DNA of 64,000 bases, taken from Candidatus Latescibacterota bacterium (GTDB lineage Bacteria; Latescibacterota; UBA2968; UBA8231). Below, in pieces: positions 53,401 through 62,543 of the stretch. The position numbers were made by a program, and so were the translations under genes. The notes below the pieces were generated by a model. That model had not been told where the DNA came from. It saw only the letters and a list, made by a program, of their open reading frames with translations, and did not search any database. The stretch lies in contig JAJEGS010000056.1 in assembly GCA_022819745.1 (NCBI GenBank), positions 62,001 through 126,000 of the forward strand. Direction: 5' to 3'. Every line of letters begins with the position of its first letter. Positions within the stretch are counted from its first letter, which is position 1.

Positions 53401-54032
53401 ATCCCGCGCCAGCCGCTGAGGATTTGGTCCGGCGACTGCTCGGCGTAGCGGCGGCACCACGTACGGGCGAGATGTTTTTTTTCAAGCAGGTATTCCAAGA
53501 CTTGTTCGAGATAGCGGCGCGGCCATTCGGATAGGGTGCGTCGCAAGGCTTCTTTGTCCGGGTCGGAGTCGTGCGCTCTGGCTAGGAACTCTAGGGTTTG
53601 GCGCACGGCCTGGTGCCGAAGCTGCGCGGCATCTACTCCCTCTAAGACCGCGAAGGCCGGGTCCACGTCTGCTTCAATGGGATACTCGCGCAGCAGGGCC
53701 GCGCAGAAGGCGTGGATGGTGGAAATGCGCGCTGCGGGCAGGTCTTCGCGGATTTGCCGCAGGCGCTGCCGCTCTGGTTCGGACAGGTCTTGATCGAGGG
53801 CGTCTGCCAGCCGCCGGGCGATGCGCTCGCGCATTTCCTCCGCGGCCTTTTGGGTAAACGTGATGGCCAGCACTTGGCGCACGCCGATCTCGGAATGCCG
53901 GCGCAATAGCTCGATGTAGCGCTCGACTAGCGTTGCGGTTTTGCCGGCACCGGCGCTGGCCGTGACTGCGATGTTGCGCTGGCTGTCGAGGGCCATGCGC
54001 TGAACGGGCGTCAGGGGGACGGCGCGCTTCAC
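50406..54032 (-). CDS. addA: AddA-type helicase-nuclease (UvrD family)
   Basis: A 1208-residue SF1A helicase with a RecB-family nuclease domain, the usual AddA size. Walker A is TASAGAGKTATLVERYIELL (residues ~25-44); Walker B is FALIDEFQDTDPLQWEI; later motifs include ILTVHAAKGLEFPIVVVPDL and RLLYVACTRARDHLLLGG. The C-terminal nuclease shows VADYIGRG and ELVDYKTGH. With AddB it resects broken DNA ends for RecA and degrades linear foreign DNA. Overlaps addB by 4 bp (ATGA). Confidence 0.9.
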   Translation of the reverse strand: MKRAVPLTPVQRMALDSQRNIAVTASAGAGKTATLVERYIELLRRHSEIGVRQVLAITFTQKAAEEMRERIARRLADALDQDLSEPERQRLRQIREDLPAARISTIHAFCAALLREYPIEADVDPAFAVLEGVDAAQLRHQAVRQTLEFLARAHDSDPDKEALRRTLSEWPRRYLEQVLEYLLEKKHLARTWCRRYAEQSPDQILSGWRGMQQAASAPACRALLNDTHFTAMLAELAALSPLTDESDSAVERLNPLRDFMRRLSQAPSPDEVIEILPRLAEGLLTNGKPLSGSRLGKKSNWEEATLTRVRELVPALGRCLAPHADLLSLELSAADERAAAVLPALSRVFFRVDARYENSKGNGSMLDMDDLLEKTHQLIATDANIRHRLAQHYRFALIDEFQDTDPLQWEIIRSLTSPDGQMAGDKLFIVGDPKQSIYSFRAADVTVFARVRDAIAEANAAHKRESRPFCDDGEVLDASPTQRLGSLVMGENFRTLAQPVAFVNALFPQFMQAVPDEPFQVGYDPLVGCRSADVSKGFDLSSAEGSVELLLLPPDVNRDATDTAQCEAQLVARRLSHLLEGNDLQVADQDGLRPPEPGDIALLLRRRRNLSAYEDALRACGIPFQVAGGRGFYQRQEIYDLANILRVLCNSGDGIALMGALRSPYFGLSDNALYALTAPDGSRLAKNLADADQRQRLAPADQEVATDAVARLQHWRDLRDRVPLVELLHTILEDTGAWAFLCYGERGEQAVANAYKLLDLAREFRGPLADFVVRLDLLTNEEQQEGEAVRDADALHILTVHAAKGLEFPIVVVPDLAARFNFQNSDPALIDAEKGLGLRVLDPEQDYKRVSSFVRTLINRNASRRQRAEEKRLLYVACTRARDHLLLGGALTDKHFATDLDAAADCLGWICGSLELTEADLTQGSKAVADVPSPLPIHTDPNAFPVSTTTDHQAEPAFRALDAAPTQATKPTLDLLSPLDDPQDRPEFAASELVLFAADPAAHHRQYVLGLPAWSFDQVDAPRRRAMLFGQLAHAGIEALSNNPDADPAALAADLVTAATLPVASYRASFAHDLAALLHRCRQSPLAVRWFTNAEARTEVRFTLSLDRGLVHGVADYIGRGTDGLWELVDYKTGHRANTDEAVQRYQLQLEIYALCVQALHPDQSEYRATLYFTDLDEASPVNFTLADLAAARTRLDDLVAQLIAAKA

Positions 54033-57000
54033 GACAAGGCCCTCATGCGCTGGGGATCGAGGCGGCAGCCTTGCTGATAAGGACAGTGCGGGCAGATTTT
54101 GGCTGGGTCGTGGGTGGTGACGTGGAATACCCCACGGCGCATGGCCCGCGTATAAGAAAGGACGAAGCCGCGCACGGCGTCGAGGCGCTGGCGATACGCC
54201 TCGTGGTCGTAGATGCCATAGCGACCGCTGGCGACATAGGCTGTATTGCGATGTGCGGCATCGGCGAACAGCCCGCTGCGGCCGCAGTCCTCCAGGTCGC
54301 GGAGCATCAGGTACGCGGCCCCGGCTCCTTGTCGCAGCTCAAGTTCCTCGAACAGGGATTCAGCCGCTAGCAAATAAAGTGGGAGTTGGAGGTTGAGGCC
54401 GGTGTCAATATCGGCTACCGAGGGCATGCGGCCGGTCTTGTAGTCGAAGACGACGAAGCGGCCGTCGGCCGTGCGGTCGATGCGGTCGATCTTACCGGCG
54501 ATCCGCACCTCGCTCCCGGTCTCTGGGTCGCCGATGGCATAGAGCGTGGTGGTTGATTGCGGGTCGCCTTCCCCCATGCCGGGGTAGCTGCCAAAGCTCA
54601 ACTCGAAATGGGTCGGCACGGCCGGATTAGCTGCGGCCGCTTGCAGGCGGAGGAAGCGCGGCAAAACGCCCTCGCGCTCCCCGTCGTCGGAACCGAGCAG
54701 GCGCTCTAATTCCCGCTCCCAGAAAAAACCTGTAAGCCTCATTTCGTCGGCAACTTGGCGACCTTGGCGGCGCAGTTCCGCGATGTTTTCAGCTAAGTTT
54801 TCCGCGCGTTCGGCTGCTTCGCCATAGGTCGCATAGAAACGATAGAGGGTGCGGTGGACGAGATTGCCGCGCTTGCGTGCCGAGTCGTCGTCTTCCGGGT
54901 CGCGGAGAGGTTGGAGGTTGAGCAACTCTTGGGCAAAAAACCGGAAGGGACAGCGGCCGTAAAGCTCCAATTGGGTTGCGGAAAAAGAATGGCCCGCACC
55001 GAGACGGGTACGCAGCGCGGCGAGCAGTGGTTCCTCGTCGATTACACCTTCGTGGCTGCTGAGACTCTTGGGGGCCGTGCGCAACTCGGCGAGGTGCAAG
55101 CCGCGTATGAGGTGGCGCAGCGCGGTGGCGTGACCGTCGAGCTGTGCGGCCTGACTGTAGAGTGCGAGGGCTTCGCGTGCGGAGTCGGATTTGTTCGTCG
55201 CGCACAGGCCGCGGCCCAATGCGAGGTGCAACTCGGCTAGAGTGCTCGGTGTGCCGTTGGACTCGTCCGTCGCAGGTTGCGGGGCGAGTAGGCCGTCTAA
55301 CTCGTCGATAAACGGCGAGGGGGCTAGCGTCTCGCTGCCCGACTGTTGGGGATGAAAGAGACCGAGGCCACGGCGCGGTGAACATATGGCGCGGTAGAAC
55401 AGCAAACGCTCGGCCTCAGTGGTGGCGTCCTCGTCCAAGTTCAGGGCGCGGCGCTGGGTTTCTTCGAGGAAAATATCGGCTGGCGGCAAGCGGGGAAATT
55501 CGCCTTGCACTAGCCCGCCGATGAAGAGGTAATCGCAGGGTGCGCAGCCCGCTGCGGCGAGGTCGGTCACTTGAATACCTGTGCGCGTTGCAGCGGGGAC
55601 GTGCGCTTGGGAGATGGCGTCGCGCAGCAGGTCGGCGAACTGGCTCAGGGTGCGGGGCTGGAGGGCTGCGGCCGGTGCGCACAATTCGTCGAGCAGGTCC
55701 AAAAAGTGCGCCAATGCCCGACCGTCTTCTGCTGTGAGCGCGTCCTCTACGCCCAACGCGCTGAGGGCGTGGAGCAGATGCTGGCGGAAGGAGGGCAGGT
55801 CCTGTCGGCGTTCTAAGGGCTGGAGTAGGTCAAAGAGCGTGGTTAGGCCGGCTCGTAGGGGCTGGAGGGCTTCTAACTCGGCCAGCAGGTCCTCGCGCCG
55901 AGTGGGAGGATCGTCGATGTCTTCGGAGAACAGCTCGCCTTCTCGGCCTAGTTCGCTCTCTAAGTAGGCGAAGTTGCCTTCGATGGCTGCGAGCCATGTG
56001 TCGCGTCCGGTTGACGGTGGAACGTTGCGGGTAAAAGCAGCGAAGTCTTCGGCGGCAAGCGTGCGAGTCTGGTCTGAGAATGAATAGCGCAGCCGCACCA
56101 AGGGTAAGCTGAGTAGGCGAAAGAGCGCGGCGCGGCTGTAGCGCTCTAGCACTGCGTCGATGAGCGCGAAGACGGTGTTCATGGCGGGTGCGGTGGCAAG
56201 GGGCCGCCCGCGTGCGAGGTAAAAAGGCAGGCCGTGGCGCGGCAGCACTTCGGCGACCAGATCGGCATAGGTGTCAAGGCCGCGGAAGCCAATGCGAATC
56301 TGGGCTAGCTCGACCCCTTGCTCCTGATGCAATTGGCGGATGCGGCGGGCTATCGCTGCGACTTCGCCGACTCGGTCCGGGCAGGCGACTCGCTCTATGG
56401 GCGCGTCGAGGCTAGCGCGGCTGTGGGTGAAGAGGCGACCGGCAAATGCGGCGGCTGGGTATTGCTCGGCGGCGCTGCGTTCGACGCGGATGGCGCGGGC
56501 GCGGAGGAATTCGTACAGGGCGCGCGTGCGGGCGAAAAAACTGGGACCCTCGGGGTCGTAGTCGAGCAGCGCGATGGAATCTGGGACGAGGGCTAGCAGC
56601 TTGTCCAGCACGGGCAAAAAAGGCGCAGGCATTTCCACAAAGCCGCAGAGTACGAGCAAGCGGAGGTCGGGGAAGCGCTGTGCGAGCGTCGAGCGATCGA
56701 GGTGGGTATCCACAGCGATAAAACGCTCGCGGCTTCCGCTCCAGCCATCCGCGAGGCGCTCTAGGTAGGCCGCATAAAGGACTTGCAATTCCGCGCTGCG
56801 CTGAGTTGTCTCGCCTAGGTCACTCGGCTGGGTGCCCGTCTCCTCCAACCGGCGGAACAACTGAGTTAGCCCCCGGCTCAGCCGCTCGGGTTGGCGGCTG
56901 TAATAGGGGGCACTGGTCGCGCTGGCGGCGAGGGCGTCTTCGACTAAGAGCCGCTGCGCGCTGAGGGGCAGGGCCGCTCGCCGCTCGGGACAGAGGCTGT

Positions 57001-57229
57001 AGAGAATGTCGGTAAAACTGTTTAGGTCGAGGGCCAAGTGCCCGGTGAGCAGGCTGGTGCGGCTGGCGCCGATGAGTTGCCGCCGCATGAGTTGGGCTTG
57101 GAAGTGCGTTGGAAAGAGCCAGAGAAAGGACTCACCGTCGCCCGCGTCGAGACTCGCCAAGCAGCGCTCGTACGCAGGCGATATTTTGTCGGGATGGGCC
57201 GGTCCGTAGATGAGGGTTAGTTCGCCCAT
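54029..57229 (-). CDS. addB: AddB-like nuclease with Fe-S cysteines
   Basis: A 1066-residue partner of AddA. The C-terminal RecB-type nuclease has VFDYKTGRMPSV, and four cysteines fit the AddB [4Fe-4S] cluster: one in GRCPFRFFAQE and three near the end (Cys1046, 1049, 1055 in CPHCPYQQGC). The N-terminus (LTLIYGPAHPDK) lacks the Walker A GKT found in Firmicute AddB, so it is probably an inactive helicase scaffold. ATG 57229 is chosen because the helicase-like fold begins there; ATG 57322 is possible. Neither has a clear ribosome site. Confidence 0.8.
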   Translation of the reverse strand: MGELTLIYGPAHPDKISPAYERCLASLDAGDGESFLWLFPTHFQAQLMRRQLIGASRTSLLTGHLALDLNSFTDILYSLCPERRAALPLSAQRLLVEDALAASATSAPYYSRQPERLSRGLTQLFRRLEETGTQPSDLGETTQRSAELQVLYAAYLERLADGWSGSRERFIAVDTHLDRSTLAQRFPDLRLLVLCGFVEMPAPFLPVLDKLLALVPDSIALLDYDPEGPSFFARTRALYEFLRARAIRVERSAAEQYPAAAFAGRLFTHSRASLDAPIERVACPDRVGEVAAIARRIRQLHQEQGVELAQIRIGFRGLDTYADLVAEVLPRHGLPFYLARGRPLATAPAMNTVFALIDAVLERYSRAALFRLLSLPLVRLRYSFSDQTRTLAAEDFAAFTRNVPPSTGRDTWLAAIEGNFAYLESELGREGELFSEDIDDPPTRREDLLAELEALQPLRAGLTTLFDLLQPLERRQDLPSFRQHLLHALSALGVEDALTAEDGRALAHFLDLLDELCAPAAALQPRTLSQFADLLRDAISQAHVPAATRTGIQVTDLAAAGCAPCDYLFIGGLVQGEFPRLPPADIFLEETQRRALNLDEDATTEAERLLFYRAICSPRRGLGLFHPQQSGSETLAPSPFIDELDGLLAPQPATDESNGTPSTLAELHLALGRGLCATNKSDSAREALALYSQAAQLDGHATALRHLIRGLHLAELRTAPKSLSSHEGVIDEEPLLAALRTRLGAGHSFSATQLELYGRCPFRFFAQELLNLQPLRDPEDDDSARKRGNLVHRTLYRFYATYGEAAERAENLAENIAELRRQGRQVADEMRLTGFFWERELERLLGSDDGEREGVLPRFLRLQAAAANPAVPTHFELSFGSYPGMGEGDPQSTTTLYAIGDPETGSEVRIAGKIDRIDRTADGRFVVFDYKTGRMPSVADIDTGLNLQLPLYLLAAESLFEELELRQGAGAAYLMLRDLEDCGRSGLFADAAHRNTAYVASGRYGIYDHEAYRQRLDAVRGFVLSYTRAMRRGVFHVTTHDPAKICPHCPYQQGCRLDPQRMRALS

Positions 57230-57387
57230 GAGCAGCAGGTTGGGAGTGGCGTGGAGGGGTGTGCTGGCAACGTATCGCCGAGGGAAAACACTGTCAAGGT
57301 GCGCGACGCTCCGCGTTGACATAGAACTGGGCAGGTCGCTTTTTATGCCGCGTGGTAAGACCACACTTTTTCTTGGTGGAATTCGCG

Positions 57388-58398
57388 ATGAAAAAATGGA
57401 CTATTGCATTCCTTTTGTGGTGTAGTTGCGCTCCTCTGACCTCTCCTGCGGGAGGCCCGGATGAATGGCAGAAATCCGAGCCGCCTCCGCCTCCGCCGAG
57501 TGCGTTAGAGCAGTATTTGGAGATGCGCCAGCGCTATGGCTCTGGCCCGCGGCCCGACTTTGTGGCCGTGGTGCCGTTTGTCGATGAGTCGGGGTTTCGC
57601 GAGGGCGTGTGGAACGTCGAATACGAGCTGGCCAACATGCTCAGCGCCGAGTTGGTGGTCGTGCGCAATTGGAAGGTCGTCCCTTTTGACGCGGTGGCCG
57701 AGTTGGCTATGGAATGGGGGTTTGCCAGCCACGAGCAGGCCCTCGTGATTGGCCGCGAGTTGGGGGCTGATTTCGTCATCGTGGGCCTGTTGCAAGACTA
57801 CGATATGCGCCGTCTGTCGGTGGGGGATCCCTTGGTGGGAGGGTACAAATCCTATTCGGCCGTGGCGCAGATGAGCGTCGAGATCGCACAGGTTGACGAC
57901 GGCGGCGCGATCGGTAAGGCTGAGACCCTGCGCAATCTCACCGACCGCGATGTGGGGCTCGACCTGTTGGGCAAGCCGCGCGAGCAGGACTTGCAATTTG
58001 CCAGCTTGAAGGAAGTAGAGTTCGGCTCGGAGGAGTTCCGCCAGACTCTGTTGGGTCAGGCGACGGTCGAGGCCATAGGCGAGTTGGTGCACAAAATTGT
58101 TGCTGCTTTTGAGCCGGAAGGTTTGGTGTTCAAGGGCGACGCGCCCGAGGTCATCGCCGTGTACAGCGAGGACATTTACGCCAATATCGGCAGCGCGCAC
58201 GGCATACGGCCGCGGTTGCGCTTTTTCGTCTATCCCGGCCACGAGCGGATCAAGGCCGAGGGACTGGACCCCGCAGAGTCTGTCGCCCTCGTCGAGGTCG
58301 CCGAGATCATCAGTACCCGGCTCGCCAGCTTGCGAGTGATCCGCACAACCGGGGAGATCAAGGCGGGCGACCGGCTCAAATTAGCCGAAGGAGAATAG
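57388..58398 (+). CDS. Exported CsgG/FlgT-like protein
   Basis: A 336-residue exported protein (start MKKWTIAFLLWCSCAPLTSP, possibly a lipoprotein with a Cys at residue 13 or 15). Residues ~55-230 resemble the CsgG/TolB-N fold (DFVAVVPFVDESGFREGVWN, ALVIGRELGADFVIVGLLQD); ~245-335 resemble the FlgT C-terminal domain (YANIGSAHGIRPRLRFFVY). GGTGGA precedes the ATG. It is 2 bp ahead of the zinc dehydrogenase gene. Relatives serve outer-membrane secretion or flagellar ring assembly; the role here is open. Confidence 0.7.
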   Translation: MKKWTIAFLLWCSCAPLTSPAGGPDEWQKSEPPPPPPSALEQYLEMRQRYGSGPRPDFVAVVPFVDESGFREGVWNVEYELANMLSAELVVVRNWKVVPFDAVAELAMEWGFASHEQALVIGRELGADFVIVGLLQDYDMRRLSVGDPLVGGYKSYSAVAQMSVEIAQVDDGGAIGKAETLRNLTDRDVGLDLLGKPREQDLQFASLKEVEFGSEEFRQTLLGQATVEAIGELVHKIVAAFEPEGLVFKGDAPEVIAVYSEDIYANIGSAHGIRPRLRFFVYPGHERIKAEGLDPAESVALVEVAEIISTRLASLRVIRTTGEIKAGDRLKLAEGE

Positions 58399-58400
58399 CG

Positions 58401-59435
58401 ATGCAGGGAGTGATCAAATACCAGCGGGGCGACGGATTTGTCGAACTGCGCGACTTAGCGGACGCGCCGCCCGGTCCCAATCAGGTGAAGGTCGAGGTGC
58501 AGGCCACGGGGATTTGCGGATCGGATCTACACGTGTACCGCGATACCATCAACTACAACATCCAGACTCCGGTCGTCATGGGGCACGAGTTTAGTGGCGT
58601 GGTAGTGGAAAAGGGCGCGGAAGTCGGCGACCACGTCGAGGTTGGCGACCGCGTGACGGGCGAGCCGAGTGTGTACATCTGCGGCGACTGCGACTACTGC
58701 TTGAGCGAGCACTACAACCTCTGTCCCGAGCGCAAGGTCATGGGTTACTGGCACCACGGCTGCTTTGCGCCCTACTGCAACGCGACTTTTGTCCACAAGC
58801 TGCCCAAGGGCGTGGGGTTTGAAGCTGGTGCCCTGACCGAGTTGTTGGCCTGTTGCGTGCATTCGGTTATTGAGCAGGCGGGCGTGACTGCCGGGGACTT
58901 TGTCGCCATTACCGGGCCTGGACCGGTGGGGTTATTCTCGGCGCTGGTGGCGCTGGCCGAGGGGGGGACGGTGATTCTCTGCGGTACGGAGCGGGATACT
59001 GAGCGACTGCAATTGGCCGAGGAATTGGGCGTGCAACACACAGTCGATATTACGGCTTGCGATCCGGTGGAGCGGGTGCGCGAGTTGACCGGCGGCTATG
59101 GTGCGGATGTAGTGGTCGAGTGCGCAGGGGTGGCACCGGCGATGCGGTTGGCTTTGGAACTTGTGCGCAAGCGGGGGCGCTTTTCCCAGATGGGTCTGCC
59201 GGGTGCGCCGGTGGAGATCGACTTTGAGAAGATCGCCTACAACGAACTCCAAGTCTCCGGCGGCATTGGGCAGCGGCGACCGGCTTGGAAACGGGCGCTG
59301 CGGCTGATCGAGCGGGGCTTTATTCCCAGCGAGAAGCTGATCACCCACCACTTTGTCCTGAGCGAATGGCAGCGGGCTTTTGATATGGCCGAGGGGCAGG
59401 AGGGGATCAAGCTGATGTTTATGCCGCAGGGGTGA
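58401..59435 (+). CDS. Zinc-dependent alcohol dehydrogenase (sorbitol/threonine dehydrogenase-like)
   Basis: A 344-residue medium-chain dehydrogenase. Catalytic zinc residues are Cys in TGICGSDLHVYR, His-Glu in MGHEFSGVV, and Glu in LTELLACCVHS; the structural zinc set is CGDCDYCLSEHYNLC. The NAD fold is ITGPGPVGLFSALVALA. It oxidises a secondary alcohol such as a polyol or threonine; the substrate is not fixed. Its last bases overlap the res start by 4 bp. Confidence 0.9.
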   Translation: MQGVIKYQRGDGFVELRDLADAPPGPNQVKVEVQATGICGSDLHVYRDTINYNIQTPVVMGHEFSGVVVEKGAEVGDHVEVGDRVTGEPSVYICGDCDYCLSEHYNLCPERKVMGYWHHGCFAPYCNATFVHKLPKGVGFEAGALTELLACCVHSVIEQAGVTAGDFVAITGPGPVGLFSALVALAEGGTVILCGTERDTERLQLAEELGVQHTVDITACDPVERVRELTGGYGADVVVECAGVAPAMRLALELVRKRGRFSQMGLPGAPVEIDFEKIAYNELQVSGGIGQRRPAWKRALRLIERGFIPSEKLITHHFVLSEWQRAFDMAEGQEGIKLMFMPQG

Positions 59436-62400
59436 GTCGAAGATACAGAAAGTGCATCGTTTTGACTGATCTATTCTTTGAACAGCCTGTCCTCAACTCG
59501 CCTTACGAGCGCCCGAACCGACATTGGGAGCTGGACGAGACGGGGCAGCCGACGCAGCAAGTCGTTGAAAGCCGCAGATCGGCCGAGTTCGTCACGCCGA
59601 TTCCGCAGCCGAAGCGGCGCAAGGGAGCTGCGCAACAAGCCGCGCTGGTGTTCGACGAGGCGGCGCAGAAGCTCGAAGCCGCTGGCCAGCAATACGACCT
59701 GACGGCCATCATCAACGGGGTTCGCCAGCAGGTTGACCGCTGGCGCGAACTGCCGAACCCGAGCCAATGGCAGGTGACCCCGGAGACGGCGCGCCTGCTC
59801 CAGCACTGGCGGCACCATCGCTTCAGTGGCATTCGGCCCTTCTTCTGCCAAGTCGAAGCGGTGGAGACCGCTATCTGGCTCAGCGAAGTTGCGCCTAACA
59901 CGCGATCCGGTAGGGACTTCCTCGACCATCTGGAGGCCGCCAACAACAACGCCAATCCAGAACTGCCGCTGCCGCGATTGGCGCTCAAGTTGGCGACCGG
60001 CACTGGCAAGACCACGGTCATGGCGATGTTGATCGCTTGGCAGACCGTCAATGCGGTGCGTCGGCCCCAAAGCCGCCGCTTCACGCGCGGTTTTTTGGTG
60101 GTCACGCCCGGCATCACTATCAAGGACCGCCTGCGCGTACTGCAACCGAACGATCCCGACAGTTACTATCAGAGCCGCGAGCTGGTTCCGAACGACATGC
60201 TGCCCGACTTGGAAAAGGCCAAGATTGTCATCACTAACTACCACGCCTTCAAGCTGCGCGAACGCATGGAGCTTTCCAAAGGTGGGCGTTCGTTGCTTCA
60301 GGGACGGGGCGAGATGCTGACGACTCTGGAGACCGAGGGGCAAATGCTGCAGCGGGTGATGCCCGAACTCATGGGTATGAAGAACGTCTTGATCCTCAAC
60401 GACGAGGCGCACCACTGCTATCGAGAAAAGCCGGGCGAGGGGGAGGAAGACGAGTTCAAGGGAGATGACAGAAGGGAAGCGGAAAAGAACACGGAGGCGG
60501 CGCGGCTGTGGATTTCGGGGTTGGAAATTGTCGGTAGGAAATTGGGCATCAACCGGGTGATGGATCTGTCGGCGACGCCTTTCTTTTTGCGCGGATCGGG
60601 CTACGCCGAAGGCACGTTATTCCCTTGGACAATGTGCGATTTCTCGCTCATGGACGCCATTGAATGCGGCATTGTCAAACTGCCTCGCGTGCCGGTGGCT
60701 GACAATATTCCCGGCGGCGAAATGCCCAAGTTCCGCAATCTCTGGGAACACATCCGCAGCGACATGCCGAAGAAGGGGCGGGGCAAGGCTAAGGCCCTTG
60801 ATCCCCTCAGTCTGCCTATACAGCTACAGACCGCGCTGGACGCCCTGTACGGACATTATCAGAAAACTTTTGAGTTGATGCAGAAGGCGAATATTGACGT
60901 TCCGCCGTGCTTCATCGTGGTCTGCAATAATACCTCGACCTCCAAGCTGGTGTACGACTATATCTCTGGTTTCTATCGCGAGAACGAGGATGGCTCAAAG
61001 AAACTTGAGAACGGCCGCTTGGAACTGTTTCGCAATTTTGACGAACAGGGCAATCAGTACCCACGGCCTCGCACGCTGTTAATCGACAGCGAGCAATTGG
61101 AGTCTGGCGACGCGCTTGACAGGAACTTCCGCAATATGGCTGCCGACGAGATTGACCGCTTTCGGCGGGAGATTATCGAGCGCACTGGAGATCGCCGCCA
61201 AGCTGAGAACATCAGCGACCAAGAGCTGCTCCGCGAGGTTATGAATACTGTCGGCAAGCCGGGGCGGTTGGGGGATTCGATTCGCTGTGTGGTGTCGGTG
61301 TCGATGCTTACGGAAGGGTGGGATGCGAATACTGTTAGCCATGTGCTGGGCGTGCGCGCCTTTGGGACGCAGTTGCTTTGCGAGCAGGTCATTGGTCGAG
61401 CGTTGCGGCGGCAGTCTTACGAACTCAACGAAGACGATTTGTTTGATGTGGAGTACGCGGATGTCTTGGGCATTCCGTTTGATTTTACGGCTAAGCCCGT
61501 TGTGGCTCCGCCGAAGCAGCCGCGAGAGACTGTTCATGTGCGAGCCGTGCGGCCCGAACGCGATGCGCTGGAGATTTGTTTTCCTCGGGTGGCTGGGTAT
61601 CGGGTGGAATTGCCGGAAGAGCGGCTCAAGGCCGAGTTCAACGAAGACTCGGTGTTGGAGCTGACGCCCGCTCTGATTGGTCCGTCGATTACGAGGAATC
61701 AGGGGATTATCGGCGAGGGGGTTAATCTCAATCTGGTTCACACCAACGACCTGCGGACCTCGACCCTTCTGTTTCACCTGAATCAGCGGTTGCTCTACAC
61801 CAAGTTCCGCGATCCAGGCGAAGAGCCCAAGCTCTATCTCTTCGGGCAACTCAAGCGCATCGCCAGACAGTGGCTCGATGGCTATCTCGACTGCAAGGGC
61901 GACACGTATCCCGCCCAACTCATGTACCAGGAACTGGCCGACATGGCCTGCGAGCGCATCTTTGCCGCTATCACGCGCGAAGGAATCGACCGTCGCCCGG
62001 TCAAAGCGGTACTCGATCCGTACAATCCCGTTGGCTCGACAGCCCATGTGAATTTCAACACGACCAAGGCTAGCCGCTGGCAGGCTGACCCCCGCCGTTG
62101 CCATATCAATTGGATCGTCCTCGACAGTAGCTGGGAAGAACAGTTTTGCCGCGTTGCTGAATCCCATCCGCACGTCAAAGCCTACGTCAAGAACCACAAT
62201 CTCGGCTTGGAGGTTCCCTATCGTCATAGGTCGGAAATGCGGACGTACCTTCCGGACTTTATCGTTCTCGTTGATGATGGCCGTGGCGACGATGATCTTC
62301 TGAATTTGATTGTTGAGATCAAAGGAGAGCGAAGGGAAGATGCCAAGGCCAAGAAGACGACTATGGACACCTATTGGGTACCTGGTGTGAATAATCACGG

Positions 62401-62497
62401 AGATTACGGGCGCTGGGCTTTTGCCGAGTTCACCGATGTGTACGGGATGGACGCTGAGTTCGCGCAGTTGGTTGAGGGGTTTCGGGCAACGGGGTAG
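59432..62497 (+). CDS. Type III restriction enzyme Res subunit (BPTD_3080-like)
   Basis: A 1021-residue SF2 helicase-nuclease. Walker A LKLATGTGKTTVMAM (residues ~186-200), DEAH-type box LILNDEAHHCY, motif VI EQVIGRALRRQ and a C-terminal PD-(D/E)XK nuclease (YLPDFIVLVDDG ... LIVEIKGER) are all visible. It cuts DNA when the paired Mod has not methylated it. GTG 59432 overlaps the dehydrogenase stop; TTG 59462 fits relatives, which start near LFEQPVLNSPY. Mod is encoded three genes downstream. Confidence 0.88.
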   Translation: MSRRYRKCIVLTDLFFEQPVLNSPYERPNRHWELDETGQPTQQVVESRRSAEFVTPIPQPKRRKGAAQQAALVFDEAAQKLEAAGQQYDLTAIINGVRQQVDRWRELPNPSQWQVTPETARLLQHWRHHRFSGIRPFFCQVEAVETAIWLSEVAPNTRSGRDFLDHLEAANNNANPELPLPRLALKLATGTGKTTVMAMLIAWQTVNAVRRPQSRRFTRGFLVVTPGITIKDRLRVLQPNDPDSYYQSRELVPNDMLPDLEKAKIVITNYHAFKLRERMELSKGGRSLLQGRGEMLTTLETEGQMLQRVMPELMGMKNVLILNDEAHHCYREKPGEGEEDEFKGDDRREAEKNTEAARLWISGLEIVGRKLGINRVMDLSATPFFLRGSGYAEGTLFPWTMCDFSLMDAIECGIVKLPRVPVADNIPGGEMPKFRNLWEHIRSDMPKKGRGKAKALDPLSLPIQLQTALDALYGHYQKTFELMQKANIDVPPCFIVVCNNTSTSKLVYDYISGFYRENEDGSKKLENGRLELFRNFDEQGNQYPRPRTLLIDSEQLESGDALDRNFRNMAADEIDRFRREIIERTGDRRQAENISDQELLREVMNTVGKPGRLGDSIRCVVSVSMLTEGWDANTVSHVLGVRAFGTQLLCEQVIGRALRRQSYELNEDDLFDVEYADVLGIPFDFTAKPVVAPPKQPRETVHVRAVRPERDALEICFPRVAGYRVELPEERLKAEFNEDSVLELTPALIGPSITRNQGIIGEGVNLNLVHTNDLRTSTLLFHLNQRLLYTKFRDPGEEPKLYLFGQLKRIARQWLDGYLDCKGDTYPAQLMYQELADMACERIFAAITREGIDRRPVKAVLDPYNPVGSTAHVNFNTTKASRWQADPRRCHINWIVLDSSWEEQFCRVAESHPHVKAYVKNHNLGLEVPYRHRSEMRTYLPDFIVLVDDGRGDDDLLNLIVEIKGERREDAKAKKTTMDTYWVPGVNNHGDYGRWAFAEFTDVYGMDAEFAQLVEGFRATG

Positions 62498-62500
62498 GGA

Positions 62501-62530
62501 TTGAACATTATATTGAGTAATGTGTATATA
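62501..62530 (+). promoter_or_regulatory. Putative promoter with palindrome for the MNT-VapB genes
   Basis: TTGAAC (62501-62506), 18-bp spacer, TATATA (62525-62530). The spacer region contains ACATTA-N7-TAATGT (62505-62523), a likely operator. Predicted start is very close to the MNT ribosome site. Confidence 0.45.
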
Positions 62531-62543
62531 TCGGAGAGATCTA

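Noticed and set aside
57355..57373. Small hairpin GTGGT-AAG-ACCAC followed by T's ahead of the CsgG-like gene
   Set aside because: Stem of only 5 bp, no upstream plus-strand gene, and too close to the start to call a terminator or attenuator.
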